Below, one piece after another: positions 15,676 through 24,718 of a stretch of DNA of 64,000 bases. The DNA is taken from assembly GCA_013214965.1 (NCBI GenBank), contig JABSRU010000024.1, forward strand, positions 1-64,000. The letters are read 5' to 3'. A program made the position numbers and the translations under genes. The notes beneath the pieces are model-generated. The model worked only from the letters and a program-made list of their open reading frames with translations. It was not told where the DNA came from and made no database searches. The DNA is from Gammaproteobacteria bacterium (GTDB taxonomy: Bacteria; Pseudomonadota; Gammaproteobacteria; Enterobacterales; Psychrobiaceae). Position 1 is the stretch's first letter, and the number at the start of each line of letters is the position of its first letter.

Positions 15676-17958
15676 ATGTTAAATAACAATCGAAAAAAGA
15701 TGTATGTCATGCATCATATGGGGCGACTTACACGCCTCCGATATTGGACAACAATGACCGTATTGTGTTCCTTTATTTTTACTTCTTCTTGTAGTTATTT
15801 TAATCCAGGTTCCAGTGCCCATGAACGTGCTGAGCGCTTGATTGATCACCTCAAAGGAATAGTTGACCCTAATGTTCGTGAAATGAGCACCGCCTTCGCT
15901 TTGAGCTCTCTTTGCTCCCTAAGTCGGCTCGTGTCAGGGCAAGCCGATGGTGAAATTGAAACGGCGATGTCAACGTTTTTTATGTCGAGGCCATCGCAAG
16001 TCAAAGCGAGAATCAAACAGCTTGGCTCAGTCCTAGAGGCTATCCCTACTGCAACACGGATGCAATTACTCGGTGGACTAAATATGTATGATCCAGGACC
16101 ATGCGCCAATGCGCCAGATTGGGCAGGCCTCAAGAACGAAGTCAGGTTCAACCACTTGCCAAACCCAAGACTTCGTACCAACTATTGTGCGGGCAACTTT
16201 ATTTATGCCAATGGAACCGCTGCCACTCGGGCTATTACGGTGGGCTCAAAAGTTATAAGGGTTGATATTGATAGTGGTGATGTGGGTGAGGTCGCACCGG
16301 CGGGCAGCCCTGTGATTATAGGGGTGGAAGGCGAATTCGTGTCGGCAAGGCATCCTGATTTGGAACTTTCTGAACCAACGGAGGGTATTTCGCCCTATGG
16401 CGCGAAGACGAATATTCCTTGCTCTTCTAGTAATAACTCGGCTTGTGACGCTAATCTAGGGCTTATTTGTGGCCTTGAATTCAATGGTCCTGCGCGCTGC
16501 ATAGCTTATCCAGTCGTGCAAAAAGAGAAAATCATGGTGGTTCGTGGCTATAATTTCTGGGACACCCTCAATGCAAAATTAGTGTTAACCCCATTAGTAT
16601 CGGGGCAGGGAAATCAAACAATCCTACCTATTGATGGTGTTGATAGTAACGAGCCCCTTGATGACGCCTTGGCGTGCGCTGTACCAAGTCCGGTTAACGC
16701 GTCCCATAATCGCGCCTTTTTTAACGTGGGTGCTAACGCAGGTGCGTTCTATACGTTACGCATGTACAATGAAAATGGAAATTTCTATACGCAAAGTGAC
16801 GTCTCTGATCACCTTGAGTCGCGGGTGATACACGTGTGTTATCCGCTTTCGTTAGGTGATGCCGGTTTGCCACCTGACACTGTAAGAGATTGTACTGCGC
16901 CACAAGCGAGTTGTGTCGCCGATGGTGCAACCTGCGTTGAGACGTGGAATACACCCCCTCGGGAGTTGGAGGATTGTTCACACAATTTGGGCGATCCGGC
17001 CTCTTGCCTTGAAACCCCTCGATGGTTCGCGTCTGAGCGGCTCACATCACGGTCCGACGGTATCAATGCAAGTGATGCAGCAATAGTCTATGTCACCGAT
17101 GAGCAGCAAGAGCCTGAGTATACCGTGACCGCCACCCTTCAAGCAGTCGATTGTTTGGAAGAAACCGGCTGGGATTGGACAGGCTCAGATGAACCTATGG
17201 TGATGTTGGCGGGCATAGTGAATGATCGACTCCCAGAGAATGTCGATACGCAGTTTCTTGAGGATATAGATAATAGTGTCCAGGTATGGAGCGGAAGTGA
17301 TTTTGATTCCAATGATCGCAAGGAAGTCGGCCAGGTCATCAATACCTTAGATGGGTTAGCGTTTAATGATGAAGTGTCCTACTTTCTCATTGTGGCAGAA
17401 GATGACAGTTTCTGGCCCGGCTTTATTGGGGGCGGCGCCGTTATTGCGGGGCTATCTGGTTTTCTCGCTTATCTGGCGACTACCACTGCTCTAACTGCTG
17501 GCGCGGCTGTGGGAGGAGGTGTTCTGGCAGTAGCTTTAGGCTTCTACATGACCGAGCACGCTAAGTCTGATTTATTGGGTAGTTCGGGGATTAGCGCTAC
17601 GTCGCTTAATTTTGACGAGCGGATAGGATCTAATCACGCCGCAGATTTCCTAACCGTAGTACCGCAACGATTCGGCGGACTTCCCAATTTGACAAACGCA
17701 CCAATAGAAGGGGAAGTTAGCACTCGACTAGTGCATCCGTTTGTCGACGATCGGCAGGCTTATCACGGCGAGCCATTAGAGGTTCAGTGTAACCCTGGCG
17801 TTTGTCCGAACACCCAACAGTGTTTGGTGAATCGCTGCGTAGCCCCTGGTTTTGTTGATCCGTCAGTGGGCGTTGGATTTGTTGAACAGCGTCAATACAG
17901 TTTAAATGGTGGTGAATATACGTTAGATATTCTCTGGGAGAAGAAGAAAATAAACTAA
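15676..17958 (+). CDS. Large Cys-rich predicted lipoprotein with glycine-rich membrane hairpin
   Basis: A 760-residue protein I cannot assign to a family. The ATG at 15676 has GGAG eight bases upstream; the TTG six bases earlier is too close to it. The N-terminus is long and basic, then a hydrophobic stretch ends in FTSSC with Cys39, a plausible lipobox. The middle holds two Cys-rich segments (PCSSSNNSACDANLGLIC and CTAPQASCVADGATC) and the C-terminal part another (CNPGVCPNTQQCLVNRC), patterns common in secreted proteins of myxobacteria-like organisms. Around residues 585-625 two Gly/Ala-rich hydrophobic segments (GFIGGGAVIAGLSGFLAYLA, then AGAAVGGGVLAVALGFYM) could form a membrane hairpin. 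Its DNA is richer in G and C than its surroundings, and it stands alone between decayed sequence and ada, so acquisition by transfer is likely. Confidence 0.7.
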   Translation: MLNNNRKKMYVMHHMGRLTRLRYWTTMTVLCSFIFTSSCSYFNPGSSAHERAERLIDHLKGIVDPNVREMSTAFALSSLCSLSRLVSGQADGEIETAMSTFFMSRPSQVKARIKQLGSVLEAIPTATRMQLLGGLNMYDPGPCANAPDWAGLKNEVRFNHLPNPRLRTNYCAGNFIYANGTAATRAITVGSKVIRVDIDSGDVGEVAPAGSPVIIGVEGEFVSARHPDLELSEPTEGISPYGAKTNIPCSSSNNSACDANLGLICGLEFNGPARCIAYPVVQKEKIMVVRGYNFWDTLNAKLVLTPLVSGQGNQTILPIDGVDSNEPLDDALACAVPSPVNASHNRAFFNVGANAGAFYTLRMYNENGNFYTQSDVSDHLESRVIHVCYPLSLGDAGLPPDTVRDCTAPQASCVADGATCVETWNTPPRELEDCSHNLGDPASCLETPRWFASERLTSRSDGINASDAAIVYVTDEQQEPEYTVTATLQAVDCLEETGWDWTGSDEPMVMLAGIVNDRLPENVDTQFLEDIDNSVQVWSGSDFDSNDRKEVGQVINTLDGLAFNDEVSYFLIVAEDDSFWPGFIGGGAVIAGLSGFLAYLATTTALTAGAAVGGGVLAVALGFYMTEHAKSDLLGSSGISATSLNFDERIGSNHAADFLTVVPQRFGGLPNLTNAPIEGEVSTRLVHPFVDDRQAYHGEPLEVQCNPGVCPNTQQCLVNRCVAPGFVDPSVGVGFVEQRQYSLNGGEYTLDILWEKKKIN

Positions 17959-17961
17959 TGA

Positions 17962-18001
17962 ATTGCCGCAATACAATGGTGTTGTATTGGAATAAGGCAA
18001 T
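17962..18001. repeat. Imperfect two-part inverted repeat after the Cys-rich lipoprotein gene
   Basis: Outer arms ATTGCC/GGCAAT and inner arms AATACAA/TTGTATT around a five-base loop, with an asymmetric bulge on the right. It begins three bases after the stop codon. There is no T run, so it is not a classic intrinsic terminator; it may stabilise the 3' end or mark the edge of an insertion. Confidence 0.45.
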
Positions 18002-18115
18002 ATAAAGTGAGTCTTGCAGTCAAATTAACGGCTGGGATAAGGGAGCCGTGTGTCCTAACGAGAGTGGGGTTAGACGTAGGCCAAAATACGTTGGATCAAC
18101 CAATGCATTTTGTGT

Positions 18116-19234
18116 CTACTTTGCAGGAGCAATGGTGGCAACTGAGGTTATTGGTGATGTTAACTTTATTTCTTTCATTAATAGTTTATGACGCAGTTCA
18201 TGCTCAATTAGCCACTGTTTTCTTGCTAAACCACCGCCATAACCGGTTAACTTACCATTTTTACCAATCACTCGATGGCAAGGAATGATAATCGCAATTC
18301 GATTGTGGCCATTGGCACTGGCGACCGCTCGAACGGCTTTGGGATTATTGACATTAATCGCCTGTTGTTGATAACTAACGGTTTCACCGTAAGGGATTTT
18401 GTGAAGTGCTTGCCATACTGTGTTTTGAAACTCGGTACCTGGGGTGTCTAATTTAACTTCAAACTGGCTGCGCTGACCGGAAAAATATTGTGCTATTTCT
18501 TGCTTAGCTTGCTCAATATGTTGGTTTTCACCGACTACAATTTTACTGTTTAACCGTTTTTGTAAATCTTTAAATTCAGTTTCGAGCATCCGGCGGTCGA
18601 CAAATTCCAATAAACAAACGCCACTATCTGTCGCACACACAAACATCGGGCCTAAAGGTGTCGTTAAGCGACTAATTAAAATGAGCGAGTCATGTTTGTG
18701 ATGGCTGGGTGCTTGGCCAAGCAATTTTTTGAAGGTGTAACCAAAGCCACTGAGGGAATCATAACCTGAATCGAATGCTGCCTCTGTGGTGTTTTTTCCT
18801 AATTTTAACTCGATAAACGCATTATTGATCCGATACATTCGCTGGAAGGCTTGAAAGGTCATGCCATAGTTCTTATTAAACCAACGCCGGACTAATTCAG
18901 GGCTAATGCCTTGTTGTTGGAGTTGATAGTCGGTGATTTTTTGTTTGAGATTGTTTTTGACTAACTCAATGGCTTTATTCACTGGTGGAGGTGCTTGATT
19001 AGCATTTTCGGTCGGCTTACAAATTTTACAGGGACGATATCCGACATCGAGCGGATCTTTAAAATTGCTAAAAAACTCAACATTCTCAAACTTTGGCTTA
19101 CGAGCTCGGCAAGTTGCAATACAGAATATTGATGTGGTTTTAACCCCCACAAAAAAAATCCCGACATAACTGGGATCTTTGTTAACCAGTGCATCGTAGT
19201 ATGTGATGATTTGTTGCTGATCGGTGATTAACAT
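18116..19234 (-). CDS. ada: Bifunctional Ada: methylphosphotriester / O6-methylguanine-DNA methyltransferase and activator
   Basis: A 372-residue full-length Ada. The N-terminal zinc domain has Cys38, Cys42, Cys69 and Cys72, the same positions as in E. coli, where Cys38 takes the methyl group from DNA phosphotriesters. An AraC-type helix-turn-helix follows (ISPELVRRWFNKNYGMTFQA and TTEAAFDSGYDSLSGFGYTF). The C-terminal methyltransferase domain carries the IIPCHRVIG box with Cys319 as methyl acceptor. It repairs alkylated DNA and, when methylated, activates the adaptive response. No alkB or other adaptive-response gene is adjacent. The C-terminal tail is a little longer than in E. coli. Confidence 0.95.
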   Translation of the reverse strand: MLITDQQQIITYYDALVNKDPSYVGIFFVGVKTTSIFCIATCRARKPKFENVEFFSNFKDPLDVGYRPCKICKPTENANQAPPPVNKAIELVKNNLKQKITDYQLQQQGISPELVRRWFNKNYGMTFQAFQRMYRINNAFIELKLGKNTTEAAFDSGYDSLSGFGYTFKKLLGQAPSHHKHDSLILISRLTTPLGPMFVCATDSGVCLLEFVDRRMLETEFKDLQKRLNSKIVVGENQHIEQAKQEIAQYFSGQRSQFEVKLDTPGTEFQNTVWQALHKIPYGETVSYQQQAINVNNPKAVRAVASANGHNRIAIIIPCHRVIGKNGKLTGYGGGLARKQWLIEHELRHKLLMKEIKLTSPITSVATIAPAK

Positions 19235-19329
19235 AATTTACCTTTAAATTATCATTATGGATAATATTCTACGGGTAAATAGAAAGCGAGGACAACCGAA
19301 AACTGGACAAGTATATTTAACTTAGCGGT

Positions 19330-20127
19330 TTAATCAGTAGAATTAATTATCTTAAAAATCCAAGTCCGATAATGAGATAATCTCACTTGATAAGCTGTTG
19401 TGCCATATAGTCCGGCTTTGAATTGGCTAAGATCACCTTGATAAAATTGCCAACTCGATAATCCTATTAGCAAAGGGCGTTTGTATTGATAAACTATTGC
19501 AGCACCACCGCTATCTCCTGAACCATGTATACCTTCTAGCACTAGTGCGTTAGGGGCTGAATTAAAGCGATAGCTTAACCATTGTTTATTTGATTGCTCA
19601 ATAATGTTGTTAAATGAGCGCATGATTGGTGTTTTCTTGGTTGCTATCATTTCGCCGGATTGACCGTTTCCAGTCGCGCCACGACCGAACACGGTTACGG
19701 TTTGACCTACTTCATCATTGCTCGGATAAATTTCAATGGCTGTAATGTGACTAAATACTGGCGTTGATAATTTTATCAATGCTATATCACTACGTTGTTT
19801 TAAAAACGCCATTAAAGGTGCTGCATCACCATTCAGTAGTGACTTTGTTGGGGGTTTATAGTCGGGATGGATGATCATTTTTTCTATTTGGTAATCCTTG
19901 CCGCCAATCGTTAGGTATTTTCCTCGATAATCATAAAAAATGACGTGGGCGACCGTGACAACCCATTGAGGGGCGATTAATACCCCATGACCTTCATGTG
20001 GCATATCGATTAAATACGCTGGTCTGTCTGTTTTATAGTAATGGTCTGCAATATCATGTCGACGTACTACACTATGGCATAACGCAGAATAAATCGCCCA
20101 AAGTGCAACAAAAATATATTTCAACAT
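19330..20127 (-). CDS. Exported trypsin-like (S1 family) serine protease
   Basis: A 265-residue protein with a signal peptide (MLKYIFVALWAIYSALC) and a complete S1 triad: His61 in WVVTVAHV, Asp114 in RSDIALIKL and Ser206 in GSGDSGGAA. The usual TAAHC is TVAHV here, so the disulfide at the active-site His is missing. Size fits a single protease domain without PDZ. It is the last gene of a three-gene operon, 19 bases after a membrane protein, so it probably acts in the periplasm, perhaps on or with that protein. Substrate unknown. Confidence 0.85.
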   Translation of the reverse strand: MLKYIFVALWAIYSALCHSVVRRHDIADHYYKTDRPAYLIDMPHEGHGVLIAPQWVVTVAHVIFYDYRGKYLTIGGKDYQIEKMIIHPDYKPPTKSLLNGDAAPLMAFLKQRSDIALIKLSTPVFSHITAIEIYPSNDEVGQTVTVFGRGATGNGQSGEMIATKKTPIMRSFNNIIEQSNKQWLSYRFNSAPNALVLEGIHGSGDSGGAAIVYQYKRPLLIGLSSWQFYQGDLSQFKAGLYGTTAYQVRLSHYRTWIFKIINSTD

Positions 20128-20146
20128 TTATAGAACAATCCTTTGG

Positions 20147-20647
20147 TTATTTATTCAGTATTTTATTTTTTATTTCATCACTGATAGGGGCTTGTTTGAT
20201 CAGTTCTTCAAGTCTTTTTGAGTCTTGCATTTCGCTATACAACCAATACGCAGTTGAGAAAGAGGCGGTGATGACTGACGCAAGCATGGCGGCGGTTAAA
20301 CTTTCTAACACTGATACTTTAAATGGTTTTTTTATTTGAAGCAGAACGGCATCATCTTTTAAACTTGCTTTATATAAGGCGAGTTCCTCTGACAGGGTGA
20401 CATTAATAAAGCGATTAACAACAAACTCAGCTTCATTTCTAAAGCGTTTGATAGACTCTGGGCGAGCGATGGGAGTATGAAAATATTTCTCTATTTCTTC
20501 GCTGCTGGGGTAGGTTTTGTTTGTTAACTCAAAATGCTTAACCCAAGCGACTTTTTCTTGTTTATATATTGAATAGGCAACTTTCCCGACAAAATCATTA
20601 TCATCTTCTATTATGCTTTCGAAGATATTATGTTGCCACATGCTCAT
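20147..20647 (-). CDS. Single-span membrane protein of unknown function
   Basis: A 166-residue protein. Residues 1-110 are polar and helical, with KVAWVKHFELTNKTYPSSEE near residue 32, then one hydrophobic span (about 113-137, VLESLTAAMLASVITASFST) and a charged tail. It lacks a signal peptide, so the large N-terminal part should be cytoplasmic and the tail periplasmic. Its ATG overlaps the stop of the 53-residue gene (TAATG), and the trypsin-like protease follows after 19 bases. The family is not recognised; the operon suggests a complex or a regulated protease system. Confidence 0.65.
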   Translation of the reverse strand: MSMWQHNIFESIIEDDNDFVGKVAYSIYKQEKVAWVKHFELTNKTYPSSEEIEKYFHTPIARPESIKRFRNEAEFVVNRFINVTLSEELALYKASLKDDAVLLQIKKPFKVSVLESLTAAMLASVITASFSTAYWLYSEMQDSKRLEELIKQAPISDEIKNKILNK

Positions 20648-20808
20648 TACCTTTGGGTGTTAGATTCTTTATACGCTTTATTTATTTCTGATGAGGAATA
20701 AGTTCGGCTGGCTATCTGGTATTTTATACCCGCAGGTAAATCATACGAAGAGAGTTCTTTTTTATTCATGATAGCATTAGCTGCTCGTTTAATAATGTCT
20801 AATGTCAT
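20647..20808 (-). CDS. 53-residue protein, first gene of the protease operon
   Basis: An open frame of 53 codons starting MTLDIIKRAANAIMNKKE and ending YKESNTQR. GGGGA lies about six bases upstream of the ATG, and the stop TAA overlaps the ATG of the membrane-protein gene by one base, which argues strongly for a translated gene. The middle reads SSYDLPAGIKYQIASRTYSS. The protein is basic, cytoplasmic in appearance, with no hydrophobic span. I do not recognise it. Confidence 0.65.
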   Translation of the reverse strand: MTLDIIKRAANAIMNKKELSSYDLPAGIKYQIASRTYSSSEINKAYKESNTQR

Positions 20809-20873
20809 TACTATTCCCCAGTGTCATTTTTAATCAATTATAAGATGTGTGGATTTTATTATCAAGTTTCTAA

Positions 20874-20899
20874 AACCCAACAGCAATGGCAGTTGGGTT
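20874..20899 (-). terminator. Probable terminator of the panBC operon
   Basis: Arms AACCCAAC and GTTGGGTT with a ten-base loop; on the minus strand the stem is followed by TTTTAG. It lies about 100 bases beyond the panC stop codon. Confidence 0.6.
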
Positions 20900-21001
20900 A
20901 ATAATAGTTATACCAATCGCATTAATTAAGTGCTCACTTGTGCGTGATGAAACCCATTTATCCTGCGTTGCTCTCATTCCTAATAGCGAGTTATTACTCA
21001 A

Positions 21002-21853
21002 TCAAGCGCTGGGCTCAAATACTAAATTATCGATCAATCGTGCTTTGCCAAGGAAAGCGGCGGCTAAAATAACCAGTTGCCGATCAGCTGTCGTTGCGTT
21101 AGTTAAATCATCGGCGTAGCGAACTTTGACATAGTCGGTGGTAAAATCACTGACATCCAGTCGTGCTATCGCTAAACTGATTTGTTCAGTAATCGATTCA
21201 CCTTGTTTAACGGCTTTTGCTAGTTGCTGCATCACTTGATAAAGCAATGGAGCAACGGTTAACTCATCAGCTGTCAAATAGCCATTACGTGAGCTTTTGG
21301 CTAACCCTGAGCTTTCGCGGACTGTTTCAACGCCGATAATTTCAGTGTCAATTGATAAGTCTTCGACCATGGCACGGATGACTTGCAGCTGTTGATAATC
21401 TTTAGTACCAAAGCAGGCAATATCAGGGGTCACTAAATTAAAGAGTTTAGTGACTATGGTTGCCACACCACGAAAGTGCCCAGGACGACTAGCACCACAT
21501 AATATGTCGCTAATACCCGGTACTTCAACGAAGGTTTGGGCATCGAGTCCTTTGGGATACATTATCTCAGGGGTTGGCGTAAATAATAAATCAACGCCTT
21601 GGGCGATCAATTGTTCACTGTCTTGCTCGAGTGTACGAGGGTAGTTTGTCAAATCGTTAGGATTATCAAATTGCATCGGATTAACAAAGATACTGGCGAC
21701 AATTTTAGTCGCACGTTTTTTTGCTTCAGCCACTAAGGTCAAATGACCTAAATGCAAGTTACCCATGGTTGGAACAAAAGCGATAGTTTCGCCGGCCAAG
21801 CGCCACGCTTTAATTTGCGCGCGCAGTTGTGCTGTGTTTTCTGTTGTGATCAT
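21002..21853 (-). CDS. panC: Pantothenate synthetase
   Basis: A 283-residue PanC, the usual length. It joins pantoate and beta-alanine with ATP to give pantothenate, the precursor of coenzyme A. The nucleotidyltransferase HIGH motif appears as [12 protein letters not shown], the substrate-binding region as [17 protein letters not shown], and the KMSKS-like loop as [10 protein letters not shown]. It follows panB after nine bases, forming the panBC operon. panD is not in the window. Confidence 0.97.
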   Translation of the reverse strand: MITTENTAQLRAQIKAWRLAGETIAFVPTMGNLHLGHLTLVAEAKKRATKIVASIFVNPMQFDNPNDLTNYPRTLEQDSEQLIAQGVDLLFTPTPEIMYPKGLDAQTFVEVPGISDILCGASRPGHFRGVATIVTKLFNLVTPDIACFGTKDYQQLQVIRAMVEDLSIDTEIIGVETVRESSGLAKSSRNGYLTADELTVAPLLYQVMQQLAKAVKQGESITEQISLAIARLDVSDFTTDYVKVRYADDLTNATTADRQLVILAAAFLGKARLIDNLVFEPSA

Positions 21854-21862
21854 GGTATTGCC

Positions 21863-22660
21863 TTACTCGAAACAGTGCTCAGGGCCAGGAAAAGCACCAC
21901 TAGATACTTCGTCGACATAAGCGGCAATCGCCAAATGAATGTCACCGGTTTGCTTGATAAAATTCTTTGAGAACTTAGGGATATAGCCAGTAGAAATACC
22001 TAGCATATCGTGCATCACCAAAATTTGGCCATCACAATGAGGGCCAGCACCAATCCCGATCACGGGAATAGTTAGCGCTTCACTTAACCGTTTACCTAAA
22101 CTACTTGGTACGCACTCAACCACTAATAGCTGTGCGCCTGCATTTTGCAGGGCAATGGCATCGTCGATCATTAGTTGGGCTTGATCCTCTTCACGTCCCT
22201 GCACTTTATAACCACCAAACACATTAACTGATTGTGGGGTTAATCCTAGGTGAGCACAGACAGGAATACCACGGATAGTTAAGCCTTCAATAGACTCAAG
22301 TAGCCACGAACCGCCTTCAAGTTTAACCATGTTAGCGCCAGCACGCATTAAGGTGGCGGCATTAGTCCATGTTTGTTCTGGTGTCGCGTAGCTCATAAAA
22401 GGCATATCGGCAATCAGCAATGACCCTTTGTTACCCGCTTGTACGCATTTTACATGGTAAGCAATTTCATCGACAGTAACGGGAATCGTGGAGTCATTAC
22501 CTTGTAATACCATGCCTAAAGAGTCACCCACTAATTGGATATCGACCCCTTGGGTGGCGAATACTTCAGAGAAACTGGCATCATAAGCAGTGATGGCTGA
22601 TATTTTTTGTCCTTGCTGCTTCAATTGCGCTAGCTTGGAACCTGTGATGTTTTTTTTCAT
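21863..22660 (-). CDS. panB: 3-methyl-2-oxobutanoate hydroxymethyltransferase
   Basis: A 265-residue PanB of standard length. It transfers a hydroxymethyl group from methylene-tetrahydrofolate to ketoisovalerate, giving ketopantoate. Family landmarks are [13 protein letters not shown], the metal site [11 protein letters not shown], and [14 protein letters not shown] with the [18 protein letters not shown] segment near the C-terminus. It is translated just ahead of panC. The neighbour folK belongs to folate synthesis, which supplies its cofactor. Confidence 0.97.
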   Translation of the reverse strand: MKKNITGSKLAQLKQQGQKISAITAYDASFSEVFATQGVDIQLVGDSLGMVLQGNDSTIPVTVDEIAYHVKCVQAGNKGSLLIADMPFMSYATPEQTWTNAATLMRAGANMVKLEGGSWLLESIEGLTIRGIPVCAHLGLTPQSVNVFGGYKVQGREEDQAQLMIDDAIALQNAGAQLLVVECVPSSLGKRLSEALTIPVIGIGAGPHCDGQILVMHDMLGISTGYIPKFSKNFIKQTGDIHLAIAAYVDEVSSGAFPGPEHCFE

Positions 22661-22732
22661 AATTATTGCTTACTCTATGCCTATACATTTTATACAGAGC
22701 TCGATCCATGAGTTCAATGAATTGGTTTATTC

Positions 22733-23221
22733 TTAATTGTCACAATATACTTGTAAATCGTTTAAAGGACAATTGTTTACTAAATTTGCTAATGATTGAC
22801 CATCGGGTAGAGTTAACTGTGGTGCAATCTCAAATAGGGGATATAGCACAAACTCACGCTGCTTCATGCCGTAGTGAGGCACGGTCAAACGTTCATTAAC
22901 GATAGTTTGATCGCCAAAAAGGATTAAATCGAGATCTAGGGTTCGGGGACCCCAGCGCTCAGCCTTGCGTACCCGGCCTTTTTCTTGTTCGATGCGTTGC
23001 AGCTGGTCTAGTAACGCTAGCGGTGTCAGAGTTGTTTCAATCGCCGCGACGGCATTGATGTAGTCAGGTTGATCGCTAGGGCCCATTGGCTTACTACAAT
23101 ATAACGCAGATACTGCCACCCATTGAGATTGTGGCAGTTGTTGAAGCGCTTTGATGGCTAATTGTGCTTTTTTAGCCGGATCACCAAGGTTGCTGCCGAT
23201 CCCAATGTAACAAATCGTCAT
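22733..23221 (-). CDS. folK: 6-hydroxymethyl-7,8-dihydropterin pyrophosphokinase (HPPK)
   Basis: A 162-residue HPPK. It transfers pyrophosphate from ATP to hydroxymethyldihydropterin in folate synthesis. Motifs are ICYIGIGSNLGDP at the N-terminus and the HPPK signature WGPRTLDLDLILFGD. I chose the ATG at 23221, four bases after the pcnB stop, since all homologues start right at the IGIGSN strand; the longer frame reads back into pcnB. Confidence 0.95.
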   Translation of the reverse strand: MTICYIGIGSNLGDPAKKAQLAIKALQQLPQSQWVAVSALYCSKPMGPSDQPDYINAVAAIETTLTPLALLDQLQRIEQEKGRVRKAERWGPRTLDLDLILFGDQTIVNERLTVPHYGMKQREFVLYPLFEIAPQLTLPDGQSLANLVNNCPLNDLQVYCDN

Positions 23222-23225
23222 TAAT

Positions 23226-24602
23226 TTACTCAGGTGTTCTTGGTTTCTTTTTCGGAGCACGTCGTCGTTTTTTCGGCGCGCCTAATTTTCTGACCATATC
23301 ACGCTGGATAGTTTCGGTGGTATGTTGGAATGTTGTCCACCATTGTGCCAACTCCTCTACTTCGCCACCTTCAATTTCGCCACGGAGTAACAATAAATCA
23401 TAACCAGCACGAAATTTAGGGTGAGTCAATAATTTGAAGGCTTTAGCACCAGAGCGACGAGGCAAACGTAACTGCAAATGCCAAACATCACGAGCCATGC
23501 TGGTGAAGCGTTTCGGGATCGCGATTGAACGACATTGCTGATCACAAATATCATTCATTGCCACCATCATGGCGTCGTAATAAGAAAGTTCAGCTTCTAC
23601 CATCACTGCTTGAGCGCGGGCTTCAATTGGATTCCATAGGAACGCTGCAATAATAAAGGCCGGTGTGACTCGTTGATCATTAGCGAGTCGGAGGTCGGTG
23701 TTTTTACAAACTAATTGATATAACGCCGATTCTTTACCTTGCATGTTGTTTTCAAGTAAATCAGCACACACCGGGAATAGCTGTTGAAATAAATTATACT
23801 CGTTAAGCATGTGGTAGTTAGCTAGTGCTTTGCCCGATAAAAATAATTTTTGATATTCTTCAAACAATCGGGGTGCTGGAATCGAGCTTAATAACGGTGC
23901 CATGGTTTTTATCGGTTTTTCTGTTTCCGGAGACATGATCATGTCTAATTTCGTCGCAAAACGAATCGCCCGTAACATCCGTACTGGATCTTCTTTGTAG
24001 CGAGTTTCAGGATCGCCAATCATCCGTAAAATCCCCGCTTCTAGATCATCAATTCCGCCACCATAGGCAATAATTGAATAGTCAGCGACATTGTAATAAA
24101 GCGCATTAACGGTGAAGTCACGTCGTTCGGCATCTTCATCAATGGTACCGTATACGTTGTCACGCAGTAACATGCCGCCATCGCTTTGCTTGGCTAACTT
24201 TTCGGTGTCAGTTTCTTGATGATGACCACGTAGCGTTGCCACTTCAATGACTTCACGACCAAATAGAATGTGTGCTAAACGAAAACGGCGGCCAATAAGA
24301 CGACAGTTACGAAACAAATCTTTAATTTGTTCTGGGGTGGCATCGGTCGCAATATCAAAATCTTTGGGTTCTTGATCTAATAATAAATCACGGACACCGC
24401 CACCGACTAAATAAGCTTGGTAGCCAGCACGATTTAAGCGATGCAAGACCTTAACCGCATTAACGCTCATGTTAGAACGTGAAATGTTATGCTGATCCCG
24501 TGATAAAACTTCAACGGCTAACCGTTTGTTAATCACTTGAGATTCTTTTTGTTTTGAACCGCCGATGACTTTACGATAAAGCCCGATAACTTTGGAAAAA
24601 AT
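23226..24602 (-). CDS. pcnB: Poly(A) polymerase I, probable AUU start
   Basis: PcnB adds poly(A) tails to RNA 3' ends and promotes decay. The nucleotidyltransferase core is clear: LVGGGVRDLLLDQEPKDFDI, the NCRLIGRRFRLAHILFG box and RRDFTVNALYYN, with a basic C-terminus (PKKRRRAPKKKPR). The first ATG/GTG in frame is GTG 24536, but the frame stays open upstream and encodes FSKVIGLYRKVIGG, which closely resembles the N-terminus of E. coli PcnB (FTRVANFCRKVL). The codon before that Phe is ATT at 24602, with AGGGG six bases upstream. E. coli pcnB is a known AUU-start gene, so I place the start here (458 residues). Starting at GTG would give 436 residues. Confidence 0.9.
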   Translation of the reverse strand: MFSKVIGLYRKVIGGSKQKESQVINKRLAVEVLSRDQHNISRSNMSVNAVKVLHRLNRAGYQAYLVGGGVRDLLLDQEPKDFDIATDATPEQIKDLFRNCRLIGRRFRLAHILFGREVIEVATLRGHHQETDTEKLAKQSDGGMLLRDNVYGTIDEDAERRDFTVNALYYNVADYSIIAYGGGIDDLEAGILRMIGDPETRYKEDPVRMLRAIRFATKLDMIMSPETEKPIKTMAPLLSSIPAPRLFEEYQKLFLSGKALANYHMLNEYNLFQQLFPVCADLLENNMQGKESALYQLVCKNTDLRLANDQRVTPAFIIAAFLWNPIEARAQAVMVEAELSYYDAMMVAMNDICDQQCRSIAIPKRFTSMARDVWHLQLRLPRRSGAKAFKLLTHPKFRAGYDLLLLRGEIEGGEVEELAQWWTTFQHTTETIQRDMVRKLGAPKKRRRAPKKKPRTPE

Positions 24603-24718
24603 AATCCACCCCTTGGTTGTATTGTTTGGTCTCTATCTTACGGCGTAAAAATGCAGTAAGTGAAAATTTGGAGGCAATAATAACTCAGGCTGACCAAAAA
24701 GATAACCCTAAAATGGCA

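Noticed and set aside
18007-18288. 93-codon plus-strand frame after the Cys-rich lipoprotein
   Set aside because: Mostly antisense to ada, with no ribosome site.
20900-21000. Sequence between the panBC terminator and panC that resembles a dispersed repeat
   Set aside because: Only one copy is visible in the window, so a repeat family cannot be supported.
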